Below are positions 9,650-16,550 of a stretch of 64,000 nucleotides of DNA, one piece after another. A program made the translations under genes and the position numbers. This stretch comes from Styela clava. Its lineage: Eukaryota > Chordata > Ascidiacea > Stolidobranchia > Styelidae. Below the pieces are notes generated by a model. It searched no databases, was not told the origin of the DNA, and saw only the letters and a program-made list of their open reading frames with translations. The DNA lies in contig NC_135255.1 of assembly GCF_964204865.1 (NCBI RefSeq), forward strand, positions 17,513,135 through 17,577,134. The letters are read 5' to 3'. Numbering within the stretch: the first letter of the stretch is position 1; each line of letters starts with the position of its first letter.

Positions 9650-10203
9650 TTTCCGGCTCCTGTCAATTGCAAGTCGGATTATACGTTTCCGTTTGTTATG
9701 CTGTTGAAAATAATTATTTTGTATTGTTCCGTTGTACGTATAGTATACTATAGACAACGAAATGGATCTTCAGTTATATTCCACTGTTTTCAAAAGATCC
9801 GGAACGTCGCGCAATGTGGATATCATCTATTGGCAGGACTGCTTTGTGTCAAGTCCAGAAGTCATCTCGTTTGTGTGTCACTGTTTGCGGACAGTACTTC
9901 GTTGATGGTGAGTGATAATGTGCCGTTATCAATTTCTTTAAATATTCATAAGCTCCCTCATTTCAATGGAAAGCAGATGACAAACTACTGTTATTGGTGG
10001 GCCTAGACGTAGGCCTAGGCTACTTGCAGACTTGTATAAAGAAGTAATCATCAATTGCCATAAGATATTGTTTCCCTAGTAAGCAGGTAATCTATTACTA
10101 AATGTGAAAGGTTGAATAGATAACTAAAGTTTAACACCAGTGGTCATGCAAAAAATAACCAGAATTCAATTGAATTCGCCATCTAGGAATACGCTCGCCA
10201 CCG
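9650..10203 (+). repeat. THAP-segment duplication, copy 1
   Basis: First of four copies of a segment with the order: GGCTCCTGTCA-TTGCAAGTCGG leader, THAP exon, donor, intron with TAGGCCTA-rich sequence, GAATTCAATTGAATTC palindrome (here 10162-10177), and the start of a SINE. This copy stops at 10,203 inside the SINE head. It abuts the far end of the inverted copy 2 at 10,204. Confidence 0.85.
9708..9907 (+). pseudogene. THAP zinc-finger exon, copy 1 (broken)
   Basis: Remnant of a THAP domain (C2CH DNA-binding finger of P-element-like transposases and related animal proteins). The first Cys is present, but a 3-base loss removes the normal GGC before the second Cys. The start codon is gone. 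A later frame reads DPERRAMWISSIGRTAW, a clear THAP core, followed by CGQYF where the zinc-binding His (CGQHF in copy 3) has become Tyr. A GTGAGT donor follows at 9,908. It carries the one-base loss before KDPERR that all four copies share. Dead by several lesions. Confidence 0.75.
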
Positions 10204-10205
10204 GG

Positions 10206-10402
10206 GATTAGTTAGCCAGTTATTTGTTTTCAGAAGCATGGACTTTATGGTGGAGGATGTCGTAATCGACCAGCGGCCGGGTGAACCACCCTCAGTGGGA
10301 GAAGAACTGCAATCTCTCGCACATAACTATTCCCGCATGGGATTGGAACCCGTGAAACTACCAGGGTGATCAGAGATGCGGTGGCGAGCGTATTCCTAGA
10401 TG
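10206..10402 (-). mobile_element. tRNA-like SINE inside THAP segment (copy 2)
   Basis: On the - strand a head with GAATACGCTCGCCACCGC is followed by B-box-like GGGTTCCAATCCC (about 10,350-10,338). A shared body then contains GATTGCAG, CCCACTGAGGGTGG and ATAACTGGCTAAC. The same element occurs at 11,388-11,586 (+) and 13,313-13,495 (-), always at the same site in the THAP segment, so it was inserted before the segment duplicated. Confidence 0.6.
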
Positions 10403-10477
10403 GCGAATTCAATTGAATTCTGATTTTTTTTTGCATAAGCACTGGCGTTAAACTTTAGTTATCTATTCAACTTTTCA

Positions 10478-10512
10478 CACTTACTAATAGACAAGCAGTC
10501 TATTAGTAAGTG
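10478..10512. repeat. Perfect hairpin at deletion junction
   Basis: CACTTACTAATAGA (10478-10491), a 7-nt loop, then TCTATTAGTAAGTG (10499-10512): 14-bp perfect arms. It lies exactly where copy 2 has lost the THAP C-terminus, splice donor and early intron found in copies 1, 3 and 4. Confidence 0.85.
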
Positions 10513-10513
10513 A

Positions 10514-10662
10514 CAATTGACACCAAGCAGTCCTGCCAATAGATGATATCCACATTGCGCGACGTTCCGGGTGTTTTGAAAACAGTGGAATATAACTGAA
10601 GATCCATTTCGTTGTCTATCTATACTATAAGTACAGCTAACGGAACAATACGAAATAACCAT
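10514..10662 (-). pseudogene. THAP zinc-finger exon, copy 2 (truncated)
   Basis: The ATG at 10662-10660 opens MVISYCSVSCTYSID, with the first Cys pair of the THAP finger. A 4-base insertion relative to copy 3 keeps the frame through GSSVIFHCFQ, the expected FHxFP box. The shared one-base loss then shifts the frame, and the part with the second metal-binding pair (C-x2-H) is deleted at about 10,513. Best preserved copy for the first half of the domain, missing the second half. Confidence 0.75.
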
Positions 10663-10738
10663 TTTCAACAGCCAAACAAAACGGAAACGTATAATCCGAC
10701 TTGCAACTGACAGGAGCCAAATGGACGTTTTTGTTTTT

Positions 10739-10842
10739 TTTGCACGTGTCACGTGACCCGTGCAAGTCCTCTATACCGGTACCCTATGCTAATTCTAATA
10801 TAGTCTGTATAGAGGACTTGCACGGGTCACGTGACCTAGTTT
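10739..10842. repeat. Centre of large inverted repeat
   Basis: The arms CACGTGACCCGTGCAAGTCC and its reverse complement face each other across 10,775-10,807. Each contains the CACGTG E-box palindrome and a TATAGAGGACTTGC block. This is the head-to-head junction of copies 2 and 3, so their leaders could act as a divergent promoter if still active; that is inference only. Confidence 0.75.
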
Positions 10843-10930
10843 ACTGGACGGCAATAAAACAAAAACGTCCATTTGGCTCCTGTAAGTTTTAAGTCGGATT
10901 ATACGTTTCCGTTTTGTTTGGCTGTTGAAA

Positions 10931-11127
10931 ATGGTTATTTCGTATTGTTCCGCTGGCTGTACGTATAGTATAGACAACGAAATGGATCTTCAGTTATATT
11001 CCACTGTTTTCAAAAGATCCGGAACGTCGCGCAATGTGGATATCATCTATTGGCAGAACTGCTTGGTGTCAAGTCCAGAAGCCATCTCACTTGTGTTTCA
11101 CTGTTTGCGGACAGCACTTCGTTGATG
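10931..11127 (+). pseudogene. THAP zinc-finger exon 1, copy 3
   Basis: ATG at 10,931 opens MVISYCSAGCTYSID, giving the C-x3-C half of a THAP finger. A shifted frame then reads through DPERRAMWISSIGRTAW to CGQHFVDG, which contains the C-x2-H half and the HF pair typical of THAP domains. All four metal ligands are thus present but split by frameshifts, including the one-base loss before KDPERR common to all four copies. The exon ends GATG with a canonical GTGAGT donor at 11,128. Exon 2 at 11,826 continues the domain in phase. Confidence 0.8.
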
Positions 11128-11387
11128 GTGAGTAATAATGTGTCGTTATCAATTTTTTTAAATATTTATAAGCTACCTCATTTCAATGGAAGTCAGATGA
11201 CAAACTACTGTTATTGGTAGGCCTACTTGCAGACTTGACTCGTGTAAGGTATTAATCAATAATTGCCATAAGGTATTGTTTCACTAGTTAGCAGGTAATC
11301 TATTAGTAAGTGTGAAAAGTTGAATAGATAACTAAAGTTTAACGCCAGTGCTAATGCAAAAAATACCCAGAATTCAATTGAATTCTC

Positions 11388-11586
11388 CATCTAAGAATAC
11401 GCTCGCCACAGCATCTCTGACCCCCCTGGTAGTTTCACAGGTTCCAATCCCATGCGGGGATAGCTATGGACGAGGGGATTGCAGCTCTCCTCCCACTGAG
11501 GGTGGTTCACACGACCGCTGATCGATTACGACATCCCCCACCATCAAGTCCGTGCTTCTAAAACAAATAACTGGCTAACTAATCCC
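11388..11586 (+). mobile_element. tRNA-like SINE inside THAP segment (copy 3)
   Basis: Forward copy of the element described at 10,206-10,402, with GAATACGCTCGCCAC head, B-box-like AGGTTCCAATCCC at about 11,439 and a conserved body. It lies within the intron between the two THAP exons. Confidence 0.6.
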
Positions 11587-11825
11587 GACATAGAATGGTA
11601 ATCGTACGATGTTGCACCTTGCAATCTGTCCCCAACCACAGATAAATTCTATCCTAAAAACTACCCACATTGGTAGGCATAGTTGCGTGTTAAATTGAAA
11701 GAAATCTTCATTAATGGTCAGAAGGTGTTGTCTGATTGTTTTGTTAGTTAGCAGGTAATTTATTACTGATCTGATACACAAACTTGGCACTGTCAAATGA
11801 TGATTAGTGTTTAATTTATTTTCAG

Positions 11826-11911
11826 GAAAAAGGGAAGATAACCCATTATCAGCTGCTTATATGTCCCATCGATATTTGGATTTTCGCCATCCCCAGAGAG
11901 GAAGAGAATAG
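11826..11911 (+). pseudogene. THAP domain exon 2 (copy 3)
   Basis: It follows an acceptor TTTAATTTATTTTCAG ending at 11,825. Joined in phase to the last base of exon 1, it reads GKREDNPLSAAYMSHRYLDF and stops at TAG 11,909-11,911. This matches the end of a THAP domain, where HF is followed by a G-K/R-x(n)-D-P/NP-x-S-x-x-Y segment. It shows that the duplicated segment comes from a spliced THAP-encoding gene or transposon. No exon beyond this was recognised on this strand. Confidence 0.65.
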
Positions 11912-12770
11912 TTAGAAAAGGGGGGGTTTTGAAGAAAGGCAAAAGGCAGGACCATTTCAACAAATTCTGTTAACTTGTATGCGTTGCAATATTAATTTGC
12001 AGTTGTTAGCATAAACATTTAATGTGTCTTACAACTAGACCTACCACACTTTAAAAAAGGCCGCCTACACCCCTTTTCACTAGAACCATAATACTGTAAA
12101 ATATTTGATAGAAATTACCCCCGAGGCATCATATCTTTCATTTGAAAGGGCTGTGGAGGCAGATACATTTTTTACTCTAAATTATGGAATGTTACTTCCA
12201 GGTTATCTTTTCCTTGCTTATAGATATCTTGAGGTTAGGGACTCCAACTGACCCATGCATGCCACACTGAAAATTCTCTTGTGTACCCATAAAATAAGGC
12301 TGTTGGAGCCTTCAGACCTTGAAAACAGTCGAATCTGAGCACGATGGATTCATGTGAAACACGTAATATGCATTTAGAGGCAAAAATATCCCATCCTGAG
12401 CAGCACCGATCCACAACCTCCTGCCTATGGAATCAAAACATTAGACAAATTGGTGTACTGTGCGCATTCACAAATCTTTGTGAATCAAGTGTGCCTTTTG
12501 ACTAAAGAAAATTTAGCATTGAAATGGTCAATCTCAATATCAACCTAGTATCTGCAGATAAAACCAATTGTTTTTTAAAAATACATTTTTGATGTGCTTT
12601 ATTTTTCAAATATAATTTATAATTACTGTAAAGTGTGTGATACATTTGGTACCATGAATACCATTTGCAAATTAGCTTGGGTTACACCCCTCTCAACTAA
12701 AAGTTTAGACTCTTAAGTCATATCTCATAATATTCTTTAAACAAAAGGTTGCGGCTAGCCGGCTACCCAT
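11912..12770. other. Non-coding stretch
   Basis: AT-rich with no recognised gene. A block GTTAGTTAGCAGGTAAT at 11,744-11,760 repeats part of the THAP-segment intron (about 11,285), so a further small duplicate is present just before exon 2. No other repeat seen. Confidence 0.4.
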
Positions 12771-12777
12771 CAGAATT

Positions 12778-13095
12778 TCTGTTCAGATCACAAAGTCGCA
12801 ATATTACGCCTCGCTAAGTTTCATTGGCAACTGTATCTGGTTGTAGTATCGGTGTCCAACTTTAGACTGAAACCTTCTTGATAGGGTCGTCTTGAAGTCG
12901 CTTTCGTTAAAGCACAATGGACACTTTATCTCCACCAATCCACAGTAATCATAAGTTACTTTGTCATTACGATAAGCATCAATAAATGGATACTGGAGAT
13001 GTATTATCAAGTCACGCAAGTTGAGGTCTTGTGCCACTGTGGTCTTGTTGCAACTTATACTTTGCCATCCATCTATTCCATGGTCGCACCCATAT
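12778..13095 (-). pseudogene. YqaJ-type nuclease domain exon (pseudogene)
   Basis: After an acceptor ATTATCTTACAG ending at 13,096, the - strand reads through GCDHGIDGWQS, then DYCGLVEIKCP, then GHRYYNQIQ, and after an in-frame TAA reads YCDFVI before a TGA. GL[VI]EIKCP, the H-x-YY-x-Q[IV]Q motif and YCDFV are the signature blocks of the YqaJ (lambda-exonuclease-like, PD-(D/E)XK) recombinase fold, which occurs in many invertebrate mobile-element-like genes. EIK supplies the catalytic E-x-K. Two stops near the end make it a pseudogene. It lies downstream of THAP copy 4 on the same strand, so both may come from one gene. Confidence 0.7.
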
Positions 13096-13295
13096 CTGTA
13101 AGATAATGGATACAGATAGAGTTTTCATAAAATCTAACGATCAAATCAAGGAGTGTGAAATTTAGGTCCATATCCCACCACAGCCACTAGTCGTGAATGA
13201 ATTTGATTCCGGGTAGCATATCTTTTTTACCAATGACAATAAAAAAACATTTTGGATCAGTTGTACAAGCACCATTAGGATAGGATTTATCTGGA

Positions 13296-13312
13296 GGGGG
13301 GGGGGGGGGGGG
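13296..13312 (+). repeat. G17 homopolymer
   Basis: A run of 17 G directly at the outer end of THAP-segment copy 4 (next to AGCCAGTTATTTG). On the - strand it is a C17 tail after the SINE. Confidence 0.95.
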
Positions 13313-14128
13313 AGCCAGTTATTTGTTTCCAGAAGCATGGACTTGGATGGTCGTAACCGATCAGCGGTCATGTGAACCACCCTCGGTGGGAGTAGAGCTG
13401 CAATCCTCTCGCACATAACTATCCCTGCATGGGATCGAAACCTGTGAAACTACCAGGGTGATCAGAGACGCGGTGGCGAGCGTATTCCTAGATGGCGAAT
13501 TCAATTGAATTCTGGTTATTTTTTTGCATGACCACTGGTGTTAAACTTTAGTTATCTATTCAACCTTTCCCCCTTTTTAATAGATTACCTGCTAATTAGG
13601 GAAACAATACCTTATACCAATTGATTATCAATTCCTTACTCTCTTACACAAGTCAAGTCTGCAACCGCAAGTAGGCCCACGCCTAGGCATACTAATACTG
13701 TAATAACAGTAGTTTGTCATCTGCTTTCCATTGAAATGAGGGAGCTTGTGAATATTTAAAGAAATTGATAACGGCACACTATCACCACATTATCACTCAC
13801 CATCAACGAAGTGCTGTCCGCAAACAGTGAAACACAAGTAAGATGGCTTCTGGACTTGACACCAAGCAGTTCTGCCAATAGGCAATAGATGATATTCACA
13901 TTGCGCGACGTTCCGGATCTTTTGAAATCAGTGGAATATAACTGAAGATCCATTTCGTTGTCTATACTATACGTACAGCCAACGGAACAATACGAAATAA
14001 CCCTTTTCAACAGCCAAACAAAACGGTAACGTATAATCCGACTTGCAACTGACAGGAGCCAAATGGACGTTTTTGTTTTATTGCCGTCCAGTAACAAAGT
14101 CACGTGACCCGTGCAAGTCCTCTATATA
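13313..14128 (-). repeat. THAP-segment duplication, copy 4 (inverted)
   Basis: Complete inverted copy. From 14,128: TATAGAGGACTTGCACGGGTCACGTGAC-type leader, THAP exon, donor, intron, palindrome (13512-13497) and SINE, ending in the C-rich run at 13,312. Its order matches copy 3 throughout. Confidence 0.85.
13801..14008 (-). pseudogene. THAP zinc-finger exon, copy 4
   Basis: The start codon has become AGG, but YCSVGCTYSID keeps the C-x3-C half of the finger. A short insertion near the middle (TTGCCTATTGGC) and the shared one-base loss break the frame. CGQHFVDG with the C-x2-H half and the GTGAGT donor (13,800 downwards) are intact. The next recognisable coding piece on this strand is the YqaJ exon at 13,095. 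Confidence 0.75.
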
Positions 14129-14273
14129 CCAACGATATAACAAAAGTCTGGCTATAGGATCAGACAAGCAGAATAAATAGCCTGGTGTGCGTTATTTCAC
14201 TGGGAAATATGTTGCAACAAAAGGTCCGGAAAAGAACTCGAGTGCTTCTTGACCTCAACTAGTTGAGTTTACT

Positions 14274-14525
14274 GTAATTTCGGTGCTCCCGAAGTATGCG
14301 AACCAAGATGGCGGACATCGGAACGTAACATGGGCAACAGGTTAGGGTTAGGCGATAATTCTTTTCCCAATTTTTCTTATTTTAGTCCTATTATCAGTTC
14401 GAAGACTAGCCAAGAGCCTCCCGTAGTATTTATACCTAAAATTATGGCCTAACCCTAACCTAGTACACATATTACATTTCGATGTCCGCCATCTTGGTTC
14501 GCATACTTCGGGAGCCCCGTAATTT
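14274..14525. mobile_element. Foldback MITE copy C
   Basis: About 252 bp. Arms contain CCCGAAGTATGCGAACC and AAGATGGCGGACATCG on the left and the same reversed on the right. Telomere-like GGTTAGGGTTAGG and CTAACCCTAACC lie inside. Same family and length as copy B; arms are nearly identical to each other. Confidence 0.85.
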
Positions 14526-14678
14526 CTTATAATGCAATGATATTATTTGAAGATATTGGAATGTATTCAAACCACTGAAGCGTTTTCCAAATGCACCGTC
14601 CAATAAAACTAGCATACGGTTCAAAATAAATACACAGAACGCAATAATTGCCTTTGACCTAATGCAAAATTTCGCCGA

Positions 14679-14869
14679 CGAGTTCTCACTACTACGTCAT
14701 CAACGGGACATACCTATATGCGTTCGATTTCGGCAGCGTTTGACTTTTAAAGTTCGAGTCTCGCAAACGAAGTCCACTTTATGGAAACTGTGAACGCCAA
14801 AAATCCTAAAAAGATATACAGAATCAAATTTGTCACAAAAATGTTAGCGTGATAAACCCGCCTTTAAGA
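14679..14869 (-). repeat. Dispersed repeat, copy 2 (inverted partner of 8,609)
   Basis: Reverse-oriented match to 8,609-8,795; see that entry for the shared blocks. Early stops in the frame that is open in the other copy show it is not coding. Confidence 0.75.
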
Positions 14870-14880
14870 AGTCGGGGAGC

Positions 14881-15012
14881 ATCATAATTTCGTTCGGGTC
14901 TGAAATGTTAGTGGCGTTTCGTTTACGTCCGAAATGCTAACTTTCGATCATAATTTCGTTTAGGTCTGAAATGCTTGTAGCGTTTCGTTCAGGTCCGACA
15001 TGCAAACTTCCG
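14881..15012. repeat. 66-bp tandem duplication
   Basis: Two head-to-tail 66-bp units, 14881-14946 and 14947-15012, each starting ATCATAATTTCGTT and ending ACTTTCG or ACTTCCG. Each unit is itself made of two related halves around GGTCTGAAATG and CGTCCGAAATG. It ends just 5' of a TATA-like box. Confidence 0.9.
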
Positions 15013-15018
15013 ATTCAC

Positions 15019-15026
15019 TATATAAA
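15019..15026 (+). promoter_or_regulatory. TATA-like box before the array edge
   Basis: TATATAAA, followed 46 bases later by ATG (15,072) opening only MATTSGEKERGRLFRR before a stop. The spacing fits an RNA polymerase II core promoter whose gene was cut off by the U2 array edge at 15,173. That reading is inference; it could be chance. Confidence 0.3.
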
Positions 15027-15172
15027 CCCTCATCAGGAACATATACCTAGATTAAGGAAGTGATCGAGAACATGGCAACTACATCTGGAGAAAAAGAAAG
15101 AGGAAGATTATTCCGACGATGATTTCAAGGGTACGGCATGATACTCCACGCTGATCGACCGACCTTACGTTG

Positions 15173-15364
15173 CAACTTTCCTCGGCCTGTTGGTGAAGAT
15201 CAGGTGTAGTACCTGTTCTATTCAGATTAATACCTGAATCGTGGGGTACTCCCCCACTCTTGTATTAATTTGATTTTTGCGACGACGAGAGCGAGGGTTC
15301 GGCTTGCCACTCCGCTCTCACCGGTCGGCTTGGCGTTGCACTACAGCCTTGACTGGCCCGTCAC
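15173..15364 (+). pseudogene. Edge U2 copy 1 (diverged 5' end)
   Basis: The first copy in the array. Eleven of the first 40 positions differ from the array consensus (positions 1-5, 9, 17, 22, 23, 31, 40). From position 41 on it appears identical to the other copies. Changes at 22-23 break the GGCC/GGCT pairing of stem I. The GUAGUA branch-site-pairing sequence survives. No TCACCGT-type PSE lies upstream, so it is probably not transcribed. Confidence 0.85.
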
Positions 15365-15653
15365 TTTCCTATTCGGAAAGTTACGATTTATATAATGTTT
15401 GTCATGTTTCTCCTACTACTTTGTAAGGCAAAGCGAGTACTCACCCTCGTTCCGTGTCTTTTGGAATGGGCGCGGAGCGTCAGGCACGAAGACAGCTGCA
15501 AATCTTCCATACTGCTTCCACCGGAGTAACTTCGGAACGCACAACAATTTCACGAATTCTTTAAATGGAAGTTAGATGGGCATTGTGATGTCACAGAGCA
15601 GAGACTGCAATTAAAATGTATTTGGTTACAGGCGAAGAGAATCTGGAATTTCT

Positions 15654-15716
15654 TTAACCGGTTAACTGCAGCGTGACGTTTGACGTAATATTTATTGTTT
15701 TAGCTTATTACGTCGC
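15654..15716. promoter_or_regulatory. Palindrome and TGACGT cluster in spacer (first of 41)
   Basis: TTAACCGGTTAA (15654-15665) is a perfect palindrome containing AACCGGTT, a Grainyhead/CP2-like site. It is followed by TGACGT, TGACGTAA and TTACGTC, CREB/ATF-like. The cluster lies nearly 690 bp before the next U2 and recurs in every unit. Two units have GACCGGTT instead (at about 47,224 and 48,395). Function is inferred from motif resemblance only. Confidence 0.35.
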
Positions 15717-15810
15717 AATGGTTACAAATTAATTTCGAGTGATTTATCCTGGTATCTCTCAAAATTATTGACGAATCTAGATCGTTTTGTGATCCCTTGC
15801 TGCAAGAGAT

Positions 15811-16020
15811 ATGCAGCGTGCTTTGGACATATGGAAGTATTTTCGTGAAACAGTTTCCGTTATTCAATGTCACTTATGTGACAAATTTACAGTGCCCAGT
15901 GTGCAAATTCTTCTTTGAGATATCATACGGAAAAACAGCATCAACTGCGCCACATGGAATAGACAATTTACGCTTTTACCGAAAACTGATTATGAATTTA
16001 TCATTGTCCAATTTTCATAA
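15811..16020 (+). pseudogene. BED-finger-like remnant in spacer (first of 42)
   Basis: The ATG at 15,811 opens MQRALDIWKYFRE, then IQCHLCDKF, and hits TGA at 15,916. W-x2-F and C-x2-C with the following hydrophobic residues resemble the first half of a BED zinc finger (hAT transposases and derived proteins). The expected H-x(n)-H half is absent (RDIIRKN where HLxxxH would be). It repeats at the same place in every unit. In four units (48,551; 50,889; 54,396; 62,579) the TGA is CGA and the frame runs to 69 codons. Probably a transposon relic carried along by the array. Confidence 0.4.
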
Positions 16021-16116
16021 TCAGCAAACTTGGTACTTCAATTATTTTTCACCTCTATTGGGTCTCTACAAATACAGTTAGTGATATTCTTTTAAATGAA
16101 ACGCTACAGGAAATAA

Positions 16117-16124
16117 ATTTGCGA
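16117..16124 (+). promoter_or_regulatory. Octamer-like motif at -225 of U2
   Basis: ATTTGCGA matches six of eight bases of the reverse octamer ATTTGCAT. It sits 225-218 bases upstream of U2, about where the distal enhancer of vertebrate U2 genes holds an octamer. It recurs in every unit. Weak evidence. Confidence 0.25.
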
Positions 16125-16276
16125 AGACGTAATCATTTCTGACAAAATTGTACATTATAAAGATGATTTGTACCTGAGATGTCAGTCAACGGTTAAAATA
16201 AATCGTAACCTTCAACCATCCAGAATGGGTCCACCATTCCCAGCCCCACTAATTAGTATTGTAAGTGGAAACTTAA

Positions 16277-16296
16277 TCACCGTCACCGGAACCGTT
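16277..16296 (+). promoter_or_regulatory. Proximal sequence element (PSE) of U2
   Basis: TCACCGTCACCGGAACCG starts 65 bases upstream of the U2 start and resembles the vertebrate snRNA PSE (TCACCGTGACTTGAA-type). The PSE binds SNAPc to direct polymerase II transcription of snRNAs. The same block precedes copies 2-42 at the same distance. There is no TATA box at -25, as expected for a polymerase II snRNA gene. Confidence 0.7.
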
Positions 16297-16341
16297 TTCA
16301 TAAATTCCCAATACATTATTGCGTGAAAACACCGACCATTT

Positions 16342-16533
16342 ATCGCTTCTTCGGCCTATTGGCTAAGATCAAGTGTAGTAACTGTTCTATTCAGATTAAT
16401 ACCTGAATCGTGGGGTACTCCCCCACTCTTGTATTAATTTGATTTTTGCGACGACGAGAGCGAGGGTTCGGCTTGCCACTCCGCTCTCACCGGTCGGCTT
16501 GGCGTTGCACTACAGCCTTGACTGGCCCGTCAC
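16342..16533 (+). ncRNA. U2 snRNA, copy 2 (reference copy)
   Basis: 192-nt U2 spliceosomal RNA, close to the 187-191 nt usual length. It starts ATCGCTTCTTCGGCC and forms stem I. GTGTAGTAACTG carries GUAGUA (positions 34-39), which pairs with the intron branch site in the prespliceosome. Next come stem IIa (TTCAGATTAATACCTGAA), stem IIb (GTGGGG-tact-CCCCAC), the Sm-protein site GATTTTTGC (positions 100-108), stem III (GAGAGC...GCTCTC) and stem IV. It ends near GGCCCGTCAC. Its spacer class is 1 (CAAACTTGG and CAGGAAATAA upstream). Confidence 0.97.
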
Positions 16534-16550
16534 TTTCCTATTCGGAAAGT
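16532..16550 (+). promoter_or_regulatory. Hairpin at U2 3' end
   Basis: ACTTTCC-tattc-GGAAAGT, a perfect 7-bp stem beginning at the last bases of U2. It is repeated in every unit. Single changes break it after the U2 copies at 22,187 (C to A in the left arm, 22,384) and 26,870 (GGAAAAT), and alter its loop after 60,772. A canonical vertebrate 3' box is not obvious, so this may be the 3'-end formation signal; that is inference. Confidence 0.4.

Larger units (their letters stand above)
10204..10774 (-). repeat. THAP-segment duplication, copy 2 (inverted)
   Basis: Inverted relative to copies 1 and 3. Reading the - strand from 10,774: the leader with GGGTCACGTGAC and GGAGCCAAATGGACG, the THAP exon, an internal deletion at about 10,513, then intron tail, palindrome (10420-10405) and the SINE. 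It forms the left arm of a large inverted repeat with copy 3; the short spacer is 10,775-10,807. Confidence 0.85.
10808..11595 (+). repeat. THAP-segment duplication, copy 3
   Basis: Most complete forward copy: leader, THAP exon with donor, intron, palindrome GAATTCAATTGAATTC (11370-11385) and a full SINE ending at about 11,587 in GGCTAACTAATCCC. The right side continues into sequence holding the second THAP exon at 11,826. Confidence 0.85.

Noticed and set aside
10145-10436. Foldback transposon ending in GAATTCAATTGAATTC
   Set aside because: The apparent inverted repeat arises because THAP-segment copies 1 and 2 face each other at 10,203/10,204. The other copies (3 and 4) have the palindrome only once.
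15365-16276. A second small RNA gene (U1, U4, U5, U6, 5S or spliced leader) in the U2 spacer
   Set aside because: I looked for their conserved cores and for a second Sm site with PSE and found none. GTAAGTGG near 16,261 resembles a splice donor but lacks spliced-leader RNA context.
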